From positions 1 to 14,825 of the forward strand of contig JAYRSE010000017.1 in NCBI GenBank assembly GCA_041920275.1: 14,825 nt of DNA. Reading direction: 5' to 3'. This DNA is from UBA12088 sp041920275 (GTDB lineage Bacteria; Patescibacteriota; Minisyncoccia; Phycocordibacterales; UBA12088). Position numbers and translations under genes: made by a program. Shown in pieces: positions 1 to 7,304 of this stretch. Position 1 is the stretch's first letter; each line of letters begins with the position of its first letter. The notes below the pieces were generated by a model. That model saw only the letters and a program-made list of their open reading frames with translations, was not told the origin of the DNA and made no database searches.

Positions 1-99
1 ACCACGGTCATCCACTCATGCGACAAGGTGCGCGAGGAAATGACCACCGATCCATCACTTCGCCGTGAGGTCGAGGAGATCCGCACGATGTTGAAGTAG
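1..99 (+). CDS. dnaA: Chromosomal replication initiator DnaA, C-terminal fragment
   Basis: The frame is open from the first base to the TAG at 97-99 and encodes 32 residues. They begin TTVIHSCDKV, which matches the DNA-binding signature of DnaA domain IV (family form HTTVLHAC.KI), the helix that reads DnaA boxes. The rest is a charged helix ending in RTMLK. DnaA binds the origin, opens it and starts chromosome replication. Only the last part of domain IV is here; the AAA+ domain lies outside the window. The identity is supported by dnaN on the same strand 391 bases downstream, the usual bacterial order, and by DnaA-box-like sequences in the gap between them. Confidence 0.88.
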   Translation, partial: TTVIHSCDKVREEMTTDPSLRREVEEIRTMLK

Positions 100-490
100 C
101 ACACCGACACCGAGTGTCGCACATGCACTTGTACGCTCAATGAACCGAAGCGGCCGATGTAGAGGGGTTCTTTACCCGCACCGTACGTTCGTGAGCACAT
201 TGTGTGGGAAACATGTGCAGAAGTTTTGATCCGGTCTGTGGAAAAGTGTGGGAAAGCGCCTTGATGTATCGTGGAGTACATACGGTGACGATCGAACTTG
301 TCGGGATCTCGTTTCGCACCGCATCCACCATCCACAGGAAGCCGAGACCGATGAACGAAAATAGGTAGCGTGTGAAAGATATAATTTGTTATCCCCATAT
401 CCACAGCCCTAACAACCGCGCCGTTCGTATTCATTTAAAAAAACGTAGTACTATGAAGACATCGGATCAAGATCGATAACCTCACATCCT
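100..490. other. dnaA-dnaN intergenic region, candidate oriC
   Basis: This 391-base gap contains no credible ORF. It holds clustered near-matches to the DnaA box TTATCCACA or its complement TGTGGATAA. TGTGGGAAA occurs at 203-211 and again at 247-255. TGTGGAAAA is at 237-245, CCATCCACA at 328-336, TTATCCCCA at 389-397 and ATATCCACA at 397-405. Most differ from the consensus at one or two positions. AT-rich patches around 375-400 and 430-445 could serve as an unwinding element next to the last two boxes. The position between dnaA and dnaN is the commonest place for oriC in bacteria. The box calls are by eye, and the origin assignment is an inference that GC skew or marker frequency would have to support. 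Confidence 0.6.
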
Positions 491-1591
491 ATGCAATGCA
501 AAACCACTCGCGAGCACATACTCACTCCGGTCACCCATGCCGAACGATCGGTTGGTAAGAACCCGACCTTGCCGGTACTTTCCTGCATCCTCCTCGAGGT
601 CTCCGGAAGTGTGCTCTCTTGCAGTGCGACCGACCTTGAGGTCGGTATACGTGCCACACTCCCCATTTCTGATGGGGTGGATGGGAAGGTGGCGGTTCCG
701 GGTGCGGTGCTTGCGCAAGTGCTTTCGGCGTTGCCACAGGGTGCTCAGGTGGTGTTGCGTGCGGATGGTGGGCATTTGCATGTGGAGAGTGCGTCCGGTG
801 TCGCACGGGTCTCCATACAGGATGCTGAGGATTTTCCCGTACTTCCGGTGGTGGAGAACGGAGCGGATATCACCCTGCCGCAGAAGGCGCTCATCGACAC
901 CCTTTCGAGTGTCGTACATTGCGCTTCGGCAAGCAGTATCAAGCCGGAGCTTGCCAGTGTCTTTGTGTTGGCGCAGAATGGCACATTGACCGCGGCCGCA
1001 ACCGACTCGTTTCGTCTCGCCGAAAAGAAGGTCGCACTCCGATCACCGGCATCGGCCGACGCTTTCTTGGTGCCTGCTCGCTCGGTCCAAGACCTGTTGC
1101 GCATCCTTGAACCGAGTGATGAGATGGTCACGCTCAATATCGGGGAACATCAACTCTCTCTTGAAACGAACGGAGTCTTCCTCACCCTTCGCCTCACTGC
1201 GGGAACATTTCCCGACTATACACAGATCATCCCGAAAGAGTTCTATTCAGAGGCGACCATGCTGGTTGCCGATTTCGAGCGTGCGCTCAAGAAGGCATCG
1301 ATCTTTTCCGATCGCTTCAATCAGATGACGATCACGATCAGTGAGGACCGAACATCGCTTGAGGTGCATACAGAGAACTCTTCCGTGGGAGAAACGACCG
1401 ATCGGGTAATCGCCACACTAACCGGGGATCCGATCACGGTTTCATTCAACCAGCGCTATGTTCAGGATGCGTTCGGTCCCATATCGACCGACAGTTTCGT
1501 GTTCTCGTTCACCAACTCCTCGCGTCCCGCGGTCATACGTCCGCTTGGTGATGACAGCTACCGGTACCTGGTGATGCCGATGAATCGTTAA
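491..1591 (+). CDS. dnaN: DNA polymerase III subunit beta (sliding clamp)
   Basis: This 366-residue protein has the normal length for the beta clamp, which forms a ring around DNA and tethers the replicative polymerase. The N-terminus contains KNPTLPVLSCILLEV and then SATDLEVGI, close to the clamp signatures TLPILSN.L and ATDLE. Later come FLVPARSV, LRLTAGTFPDY (family RLi.G.FPdY) and the C-terminal DDSYRYLVMPMNR, matching the usual ending YVLMPMR. These fit the three repeated clamp domains. The ATG at 491 is chosen because the preceding residues align with the family start. There is no Shine-Dalgarno sequence before it. A weak -10-like TACTAT lies at 449-454, giving a short leader. dnaA precedes it, and the usual recF does not follow. 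Confidence 0.97.
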   Translation: MQCKTTREHILTPVTHAERSVGKNPTLPVLSCILLEVSGSVLSCSATDLEVGIRATLPISDGVDGKVAVPGAVLAQVLSALPQGAQVVLRADGGHLHVESASGVARVSIQDAEDFPVLPVVENGADITLPQKALIDTLSSVVHCASASSIKPELASVFVLAQNGTLTAAATDSFRLAEKKVALRSPASADAFLVPARSVQDLLRILEPSDEMVTLNIGEHQLSLETNGVFLTLRLTAGTFPDYTQIIPKEFYSEATMLVADFERALKKASIFSDRFNQMTITISEDRTSLEVHTENSSVGETTDRVIATLTGDPITVSFNQRYVQDAFGPISTDSFVFSFTNSSRPAVIRPLGDDSYRYLVMPMNR

Positions 1592-1607
1592 CATAGTTTC
1601 AACGACC

Positions 1608-1862
1608 ATGGAGCTCGCCCATTCGTATTTGGATAAGTATCGCAATCTTGTTCCGCCGCAAGCGACACGTGCGAAGTTGGTCGCCCGTGTGATTCGTGAT
1701 GAGTGCGGAGTGCAGGTGTTGCCCGAAGAGATCACGATACGTCGTGGTGGCGTGGTGCTCACCTGTCACCCGACCGTACGGTGTGAGCTTGTCAGGTATG
1801 TGCCAAATGTGCTTCACACACTCCACACCAAGCACAATGTGCGGTTTTCGTTCATACGGTAG
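1608..1862 (+). CDS. Small DUF721/DciA-like protein
   Basis: This is an 84-residue basic protein starting 16 bases after the dnaN stop. Residues about 20-80 follow the pattern of the DUF721 (DciA) core: a helix (LVARVIRDECGV), a short strand region (EITIRRGGVVLTCH), then P..R.ELVRYVPNVLHTLHTK and a final strand (VRFSFI). DciA is the ancestral loader or operator of the replicative helicase DnaB. In many bacteria its gene sits in the dnaA-dnaN-recF-dciA-gyrB cluster, so the position directly after dnaN fits. The protein is shorter than typical DciA and has no N-terminal extension. The family assignment is an inference from pattern and synteny; a plain conserved hypothetical protein is the alternative. 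It converges on the PBP gene with 10 bases between them and no terminator. Confidence 0.75.
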   Translation: MELAHSYLDKYRNLVPPQATRAKLVARVIRDECGVQVLPEEITIRRGGVVLTCHPTVRCELVRYVPNVLHTLHTKHNVRFSFIR

Positions 1863-1872
1863 CGCACCTTCA

Positions 1873-4332
1873 TCACTTCACGGTGATCTGTATCGACACA
1901 CCTCCACGTCCTCCGAGTTCGTTCTTGGCTACCACAAAAAGCGTATATGTTCCCGGCCGGAGGTCGAGTTTCTTTGGTGAGAATGTGAACGTTTCGTTGC
2001 GCGCAAGTGTCTCCACGGTCTCACCGTCGACGTAGTAATCGACCTTTTCTATTTCGTGCGTATCTGTTATGTCGATCTCAATATCGATACTGTCGCGCAA
2101 TGAAAGCTCTGTACCGTCGTTCGGGGCGGTGATACGAACGACCGGCTTCGGCAGACCATCATCCTCGCTCGTTGAGCTGGCGGTATGTTGCGAAGCATAC
2201 CATTGTGCAACGCCGTACTCCCAATACGGGTATTGTCCGTCCGACTGCGAATTGCCACCACCGCGCGGGTCGTTTCTGGCAAGGTAGTGAAGGATCGAGT
2301 GGGGTGCTTCCGAAGTGGTCGCCTCACCGGTCTCGATAAGTGGGTCTGCTGCGGTGTTCAATCCCAAGGGTATACCCCGCAACATCGGGTGGAGTGAGGT
2401 GTCGATCGGGATCGGTGGTGTGAAGTGTTCGACTTCCTGATTCCTTTTAAAGTACTCTTGGAAGAATGCGTTCCACATGGGTGCCACAATGAAACCGGCC
2501 ACTTTCTTTTCCATCGGGGTGTTGTCATTGTTGCCCGCCCACGCTCCGACCGCAAGGGAAGGTGTGTACCCGATGATCCATGCGTCACGGTAGTCGTTGG
2601 TGGTGCCTGTTTTTGCCGCGACTTCACGTTCCGGGAAGTACAGGTATGACGAAGCGCCGAAAGCCGGTGTTCTCGCGCCATTATCTTTCAACATGTCGTT
2701 CACGGTGCGCGCAACCTCTTGGTGCAATACTTGTTCACCCTTCGGTTCGAGGGTCTCAAGGAGTGCTCCTTGCGCATCACGCACCTCGAGTATGCCGGTG
2801 TGAGGGAAGCGCTTTCCTTCTTGTGCGAACGTGCCGTATGCGCTCGTCATTTCGAGCAAGGACACCTCACCTCCTCCGAGCACGAGGGTGAGACCGTAGT
2901 CGCGCGATGCGTCGAGCGATCGCACACCCATGCGATGCGCAAGCTCGATGGTGTTCTTGGTTCCCGCAAGGTAGAGCGCCTTCACCGCAGGGATGTTCAC
3001 GGATTGGGCAAGTGCATTGCGAAACGTCATAGGGCCGCGGAAGATATTGTCGTAGTTGTTCGGCGAGTAGCATCCTTCTTCACTGGTGAAGTTATACGGG
3101 TCGCATGCGGTGCTGAACTGAGTCGGCACGTCGTAGACTATCGTCTCGGAGGTGTACCCCTTGTCGATCGCCGCCGCATACGCAAATGGCTTGAATGAGC
3201 TCCCCGGCTGTCGTTTGGCGAGTCCGATGTTGAAATTGCCCTCGATGCTCACGTCGAAATAGTCGCGAGACCCGACCATAACCACGATGCCGCCGGTTCG
3301 CGGGTCTATCGCCATAAGGGACGCATTGCTTGCGTTAAAAGACTTCGCATTCGCGAGCGCTTGCTCGTACACGATACGTTCCGCTTCCTTTTGAAGCTCC
3401 CAATCGAGGGTGGTCACCACGTGCAGGTTCGCCTGCGCAAGGTCTGCGTCGCCGTAGCGCGCGGCCAGCTCTCCTATGACGAAGAAGACGAAATGTGGGG
3501 CCTTGATCGTTGCGCCGGTCTGTGGACGGAATGAGACTTTCTCCGCTTTGGCGGAAGTATACTCTTCTTCGGTTATGTATCCCTCCGAACGCATGGCGGC
3601 AAGGACCTTGTCCTTGCGTTCGTCCAGTGCGGCGCGATTGTTTCCATATGGTGAGTAGTAGGTGGGAGCTTGGGGAAGGGCAGCAATGTAGGCACTCTCG
3701 ACGATGGTGAGGTCTTTTGCCGGTTTCCCGAAAAAACCTTGACTCGCTTCCTCGACTCCGTATTTGGTGCCCCCGTAGGGTGTTTCGTTGAGGTACATTT
3801 CCAAAATCTCTTCTTTTGAGAGTACCCGCTCGAGTTTGATCGCAAGGATCCATTCTTTCAGCTTGCGGGTGATGGTCTTTTCTTGCGAGAGGAGTGTGTT
3901 CTTGATGACCTGTTGGGTGATCGTCGAACCGCCTTGCCCGCTCAGAAGCTCTCCCTGCTGCAGGTTGCGTAGAACGGCACGTATGATCGCAAGTGGTTCG
4001 ATCCCGAAATGTGAGTAGAACCCCGCATCTTCGATCGCGACCGTCGCGTGTTCGACATGGTCGGAGATCTGGTCGAGAGTAACGGCCGTTCGTTGGACAT
4101 TCTGGTGCATGTCGTAGAGCAGCACTTCTCCCGTGCGATCGTAGATCTTGGTCGACTGTTCTCTGCGTTGCGCTTCGATCGCGTCTATGGTGGGGATGGT
4201 GAGCGTGGTTGCCCACAACAGGAAGATACCTCCCGCAAAGAAACAAGCGGCGGTCCCAAGTGCGACGCTGCCGATCAGGGCGGCGCGCAAGGACATTTTT
4301 GTGTGGTGTTTGTGCGTATGTTTCGGTTCCAT
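1873..4332 (-). CDS. Bifunctional class A penicillin-binding protein (PBP1A-like)
   Basis: This 819-residue membrane-anchored enzyme polymerises and cross-links peptidoglycan. A His/Lys-rich cytoplasmic tail (1-14) precedes one membrane segment (about 16-45). The GT51 glycosyltransferase domain has the catalytic EDAGFYSHFG (101-110), GGSTITQQ (134-141) and a basic RKLKEWILAIKLE stretch. The transpeptidase domain has all three motifs: SSFK (S378, K381), SVN (444-446) and KTGT (574-577). After a linker rich in Ser, Thr and Gly, the last 90 or so residues look like an Ig-type beta-sandwich (VRITAPNDG to VSIQITVK), probably a wall- or protein-binding add-on. On the minus strand an extended -10 (TGG then TATAGT, 4346-4341) ends 8 nt before the ATG, so the transcript is probably leaderless. 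It is divergent from tyrS. Confidence 0.95.
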   Translation of the reverse strand: MEPKHTHKHHTKMSLRAALIGSVALGTAACFFAGGIFLLWATTLTIPTIDAIEAQRREQSTKIYDRTGEVLLYDMHQNVQRTAVTLDQISDHVEHATVAIEDAGFYSHFGIEPLAIIRAVLRNLQQGELLSGQGGSTITQQVIKNTLLSQEKTITRKLKEWILAIKLERVLSKEEILEMYLNETPYGGTKYGVEEASQGFFGKPAKDLTIVESAYIAALPQAPTYYSPYGNNRAALDERKDKVLAAMRSEGYITEEEYTSAKAEKVSFRPQTGATIKAPHFVFFVIGELAARYGDADLAQANLHVVTTLDWELQKEAERIVYEQALANAKSFNASNASLMAIDPRTGGIVVMVGSRDYFDVSIEGNFNIGLAKRQPGSSFKPFAYAAAIDKGYTSETIVYDVPTQFSTACDPYNFTSEEGCYSPNNYDNIFRGPMTFRNALAQSVNIPAVKALYLAGTKNTIELAHRMGVRSLDASRDYGLTLVLGGGEVSLLEMTSAYGTFAQEGKRFPHTGILEVRDAQGALLETLEPKGEQVLHQEVARTVNDMLKDNGARTPAFGASSYLYFPEREVAAKTGTTNDYRDAWIIGYTPSLAVGAWAGNNDNTPMEKKVAGFIVAPMWNAFFQEYFKRNQEVEHFTPPIPIDTSLHPMLRGIPLGLNTAADPLIETGEATTSEAPHSILHYLARNDPRGGGNSQSDGQYPYWEYGVAQWYASQHTASSTSEDDGLPKPVVRITAPNDGTELSLRDSIDIEIDITDTHEIEKVDYYVDGETVETLARNETFTFSPKKLDLRPGTYTLFVVAKNELGGRGGVSIQITVK

Positions 4333-4346
4333 ATGAGCTTACTATA
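4333..4346 (-). promoter_or_regulatory. Extended -10 promoter of the PBP gene, leaderless spacing
   Basis: On the minus strand TATAGT (4346-4341) is preceded by TGG, an extended -10. It lies 8 nt before the ATG, which puts transcription start at or just before the start codon. No good -35 is visible at 17-bp spacing. Confidence 0.5.
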
Positions 4347-4427
4347 CCACCGAGTGTGTGGCGGTACTACGGACGGTATCCGGTGTATTGCGGATCCTTG
4401 CACGAACAGAAACGCGTACATCAGAAC

Positions 4428-4456
4428 CTGACAGTGTCGGTACTCTGTGGTACAGT
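4428..4456 (+). promoter_or_regulatory. tyrS promoter, leaderless spacing
   Basis: CTGACA (4428-4433) matches the -35 consensus at five of six bases. It is followed by a 17-bp spacer and TACAGT (4451-4456), preceded by TGG as an extended -10. The tyrS ATG begins 7 nt after the -10 box, so the transcript should begin at or next to the A of ATG. This promoter also argues against the longer upstream open frame being translated. Confidence 0.7.
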
Positions 4457-4463
4457 AGCGCCT

Positions 4464-5678
4464 ATGCAGACTGTGGATACGAGTGAACAAACCGTACACG
4501 AGATACTGACCCGGGGGGTCGAAGAGTGTGTCGGGCGTGATGTGCTTCTTGCACGTCTGAAAAGCGGAGCGCCGCTTCGGGTGAAGCTCGGTATCGACCC
4601 CACGAGCCCCAACATACACTTGGGTCGTGCGGTCGCACTTCTCAAGCTGCGCGATTTTCAGCAAGCCGGACACACAGTGGTGCTGATCGTCGGTGATTTC
4701 ACCGGTGTCATCGGTGACACGTCCGACAAAGACAGTGAACGGCCGATGCTCACTCGCGAGGTCATCGAAGAGAACAAAAAACACTACTTCGAACAAGCGG
4801 GAAAGTTGATCGACCTTTCGCGCGCCGAGCTGCGCCACAACACCGAATGGTTGAGCCCGCTCACGTACCGGGAGATCGGTGAGCATGCTGACCTGTTCTC
4901 GGTCGCCGATTTCATTGCCCGAGAAAACATCAAAAAGCGCCTCGATGCGGGGAAGCGCGTTTCGCTTCGGGAGGTGCTCTACCCGCTCATGCAGGGGTAC
5001 GACAGTGTGGCGGTACACGCGGATGTGGAGCTCGGCGGCACCGATCAACGCTTCAACATGCTTGCCGGAAGGACTCTACAGGAACATTTTCGCTCGCAAC
5101 CGCAGGCGATCATCACCAACCCGCTCATAGCGGGGCTCGATGGGCGTAAGATGAGCTCAAGTTGGGGCAACACCATCAACCTGTCTGACGCTCCCGAAGA
5201 CATGTACGGCAAGGTGATGAGTCTGCGCGACGAGCTGATCCCCACCTATTTCGAGCTGTGCACTCGTGTGCCAATGGAGGAGGTGTCCACATTGCGGGTG
5301 GGACTTGAGGACGGTGCAATGCATCCGAAAGACGCTAAAATGCGGCTCGCGCGGGAGATCGTCACAATGTATCACGATCGACAAGCGGCTGACATCGCCG
5401 AGGCATCTTTTGTTCGCACTTTTGCACATGGCGGTATCCCGAACGAGGTGCCGACCGTTACGTCCGCAGGTGGGGTACCGTATGTCGACTTGCTTCTTGA
5501 TGCGGGCATCGTTTCTTCTCGTACCGAATGGCGTCGGTTGGTGCGGGCTGGTGCGGTACAGGTGGTACTGCGTGAGGGTGAAAAAACGGCGGGTGTACAC
5601 GAAGAACGTGCGTGTGTGGAGTCCGGTTGCGTGCTTCGCATCGGGAAAAGGCGCTTCGTGCGTATCGAGGTGCGGTAG
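4464..5678 (+). CDS. tyrS: Tyrosyl-tRNA synthetase
   Basis: This 404-residue cytoplasmic class I aminoacyl-tRNA synthetase charges tRNA-Tyr. The Rossmann domain opens with VKLGIDPTSPNIHLGR, where HLGR (52-55) is the HIGH motif. GDFTGVIGDTSDK follows at about 78-90, then DVELGGTDQRFN, the tyrosine-pocket region, and KMSSS (230-234) as the KMSKS loop. The C-terminus has an S4-like RNA-binding domain (DLLLDAGIVSSRTEWRRLVRAGAV). Overall it resembles the TyrZ-type subgroup. The frame stays open to 4209, but the ATG at 4464 is chosen because the promoter ends 7 nt before it and family homology starts there. HLGR in place of HIGH is unusual at the last position but is also seen in this subgroup. The gene ends just before a shared bidirectional terminator. 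Confidence 0.97.
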   Translation: MQTVDTSEQTVHEILTRGVEECVGRDVLLARLKSGAPLRVKLGIDPTSPNIHLGRAVALLKLRDFQQAGHTVVLIVGDFTGVIGDTSDKDSERPMLTREVIEENKKHYFEQAGKLIDLSRAELRHNTEWLSPLTYREIGEHADLFSVADFIARENIKKRLDAGKRVSLREVLYPLMQGYDSVAVHADVELGGTDQRFNMLAGRTLQEHFRSQPQAIITNPLIAGLDGRKMSSSWGNTINLSDAPEDMYGKVMSLRDELIPTYFELCTRVPMEEVSTLRVGLEDGAMHPKDAKMRLAREIVTMYHDRQAADIAEASFVRTFAHGGIPNEVPTVTSAGGVPYVDLLLDAGIVSSRTEWRRLVRAGAVQVVLREGEKTAGVHEERACVESGCVLRIGKRRFVRIEVR

Positions 5679-5694
5679 TGGAAGGTTTGTGATC

Positions 5695-5725
5695 AAAAAA
5701 AGCACCGCTTGCGCGGTGCTTTTTT
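5695..5725. terminator. Bidirectional intrinsic terminator between tyrS and the acidic protein gene
   Basis: GCACCGC (5702-5708) and GCGGTGC (5713-5719) form a perfect 7-bp GC-rich stem with a TTGC loop. It is flanked by seven A on the left and six T on the right, so it works in both directions. It serves the convergent tyrS and acidic-protein genes. Confidence 0.93.
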
Positions 5726-5989
5726 CTACTCCTCATCTTCCACATCCTCAGGGAGGTCTTCTTCGTCTTCTTCAATATCCTCGAGATCCGCATCATCAAG
5801 CTCATCATCTGCGATCGGATCCTCTTCGAGTAATGCATCGTCTTCCGGAAGCTCGATCTCATCTTCACCCGCATCCTCGTCGTCATCCTCGTCGAAGTCC
5901 TCATCATCCTCGTCCGAAAGCGCAAAGCCGATCAATTCCTCGTCGTCCACCATGCGCGAGGGAAGCACATCATCAAGTACTGCTTGCAT
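5726..5989 (-). CDS. Small highly acidic protein
   Basis: This 87-residue protein begins MQAVLDDVLPSRMVDDEELIGFAL. After that it is almost entirely Asp and Glu with interspersed Leu, Ile and Ala, ending EDVEDEE. It has no membrane segment and no cysteines. Only the first 25 or so residues look able to form a specific fold; the rest is probably disordered and strongly negative. I recognise no family. Acidic tails of this kind occur in the RNA polymerase delta subunit and in proteins that mimic DNA or bind basic partners, but nothing here proves either role. The ATG at 5989 lacks a Shine-Dalgarno sequence. The opposite strand shows a serine-rich open frame that is a mirror of these codons. Downstream it shares the terminator with tyrS. 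Confidence 0.72.
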   Translation of the reverse strand: MQAVLDDVLPSRMVDDEELIGFALSDEDDEDFDEDDDEDAGEDEIELPEDDALLEEDPIADDELDDADLEDIEEDEEDLPEDVEDEE

Positions 5990-6093
5990 AACACGTACTG
6001 GTTAATGATAGGTAAATGCGGAGATTGCCCGCTTCGCACGTTGTATCAAAACAGCATCGCAAATGCAAGTGGTGCAGGTGGGGAAAAAGGATG

Positions 6094-6627
6094 TCAATGT
6101 GCTTTGCGTGATGATCGGGTCGCGGCGGCGGTGAGTGCGACCGCGATCGCATCGTATTCGTCATCATAGATGATCGCTCTCTCGATCCGTAGGAGCTTGT
6201 TCACCATGTGGATCACCTGCTTCTTGTCCGCTCGCCCATCGCCCGCTATGGCGACCTTCACCTCGTTCGGGGTGAACTCGTGTATGGCGAGTCCGTGCGA
6301 TCGTGCGATGTACAAGCAGGCACCGCGCACTTCCGCGACCCGCATTGCGGTCTTTTGGTTGGTGGTGAAGTATACGTTCTCGATCGCGCACACCGCGGGC
6401 TTATACGTTTCTATGCAGCTCGCAATGGAGCGACCGACCTCAAGCAGTCGATCTTCGAACGGTGCGTTCCGTTTCGTGGGGGTGCAGGAGGAGTGTATGA
6501 GTGTTTCCCGAGCCCCGACCACATGTCGTACCACCGCGATGCCACACCGGTCGTACCCGGGATCGATGCCGAGTATGATCGCACTATGGGGGTCTTCACG
6601 AACCGAAGTGGTGTGTGTGGTCGCCAT
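6094..6627 (-). CDS. ruvC: Crossover junction endodeoxyribonuclease RuvC
   Basis: This 177-residue Holliday-junction resolvase has an RNase H-like fold. The four acidic catalytic positions are visible: D22 in ILGIDPGYDRCG, E83 in AIENVYF, and D156 and D159 in YDDEYDAIAVALT. TNQKTAMRVAEVRGA and FTPNEVKVAIAGDGRADKKQV, the family's DNA-binding and basic segments, are present. About 15 residues precede the first strand, slightly more than in the E. coli protein; the ATG at 6627 is kept as the only ATG before the domain. It starts 6 nt after the yebC stop with no Shine-Dalgarno sequence, so translation is probably coupled to yebC. The yebC-ruvC order is the usual bacterial one, but ruvA is not next and ruvB lies about 2.6 kb away in this window. 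Confidence 0.96.
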   Translation of the reverse strand: MATTHTTSVREDPHSAIILGIDPGYDRCGIAVVRHVVGARETLIHSSCTPTKRNAPFEDRLLEVGRSIASCIETYKPAVCAIENVYFTTNQKTAMRVAEVRGACLYIARSHGLAIHEFTPNEVKVAIAGDGRADKKQVIHMVNKLLRIERAIIYDDEYDAIAVALTAAATRSSRKAH

Positions 6628-6633
6628 GCGGCG

Positions 6634-7164
6634 TTATTCGGCGTTCGTGTAGACCTCCTGCACGTCGTCGTGTTCCTCAAGCGCTTCGACCAGTGTTTCC
6701 AGACGTTCGGCGTCATCGTCCGAGACGGGAATGAGGGTTGTGGGAGTCCACACACCTTGTTCTTTGCGAAACGCCCAACTCGCGGCACCCGGCTCCGCAA
6801 GTTGGTAACCCAGTTTGCCGAGCAGGTGCTTGAGCTCCTGGTTGGTGCGGTTGTTGTTGTCGGTAAGGGTGTCGGCGAGGATCGCCACACCGCCCGGGCC
6901 ATAGAGCTCGTATGTGATCGAGAGCATCGATGCCGTATCGGCACCTTTACCTTTTGCGACCGCCCGTTCGATGTTCTCCTTCGGCATGTTCGCCGCTTTC
7001 GCTTTTTCAATGATCGCTTTCAAACTCGGTGAAGAGATGTCGCCATTGCACGCCTTTGATTCAACTATGATCAGTTTTGCGAACTTGCTGAACTCCTTAC
7101 CCTTCTTTGCATCGGCCGCCGCCTTCTTGTGTTTGATGGTTGACCACTTGGAATGACCTGACAT
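6634..7164 (-). CDS. yebC: YebC/PmpR family protein, shortened form
   Basis: This 176-residue protein begins MSGHSKWSTIKHKKAAADAKKGK, the near-invariant YebC start, followed by NMPKENIERAVAKGKG and the conserved YELYGPGGVAILADTLTDNNNRT. It then jumps from AASWAFRKEQGVW (about residue 139) to a segment ending EEHDDVQEVYTNAE, the normal C-terminal motif. Full-length YebC has about 240 residues, so roughly 60 residues in the middle are absent. These correspond to the domain inserted before the last helix and strand. The frame is intact on both sides, so this looks like a clean domain loss and not decay. YebC proteins have been described as DNA-binding regulators and more recently as factors helping ribosomes through difficult, for example polyproline, stretches. 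On the minus strand a -10-like TTATAC lies 16 nt before the ATG. Confidence 0.93.
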   Translation of the reverse strand: MSGHSKWSTIKHKKAAADAKKGKEFSKFAKLIIVESKACNGDISSPSLKAIIEKAKAANMPKENIERAVAKGKGADTASMLSITYELYGPGGVAILADTLTDNNNRTNQELKHLLGKLGYQLAEPGAASWAFRKEQGVWTPTTLIPVSDDDAERLETLVEALEEHDDVQEVYTNAE

Positions 7165-7267
7165 ACGGTAGTGTTGTTACGTATAAGTGTTACGTGTGGG
7201 GGATGTAGCGCAGGGCGCTCGCATCGCCTTCCTTCGCCCGAACTTCTCCACACCTGTATCATACGTG

Positions 7268-7297
7268 CCGACACGTGGCATGCAATAGTGCTATACT
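7268..7297 (+). promoter_or_regulatory. Promoter of the first pilin-like gene, leaderless spacing
   Basis: CCGACA (7268-7273), an 18-bp spacer and TATACT (7292-7297), preceded by TGC as an extended -10. The ATG at 7305 begins 7 nt after the -10 box, which sets the chosen start. Confidence 0.6.
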
Positions 7298-7304
7298 ATA
7301 CCCT

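Noticed and set aside
3335..4246. 303-residue minus-strand frame
   Set aside because: It is an Arg/His-rich shadow in another frame of the penicillin-binding protein gene, with no family motifs.
4209..4463. Long N-terminal extension of the tyrS frame
   Set aside because: It overlaps the divergent PBP gene and contains the tyrS promoter; family homology begins at the ATG at 4464.
5709..6005. Plus-strand open frame encoding an almost pure serine protein
   Set aside because: It is the mirror of the Asp/Glu codon run of the acidic protein gene on the minus strand and overlaps the terminator.
6208..7032. 274-residue plus-strand frame
   Set aside because: It lies entirely antisense to ruvC and yebC, which have clear family motifs.
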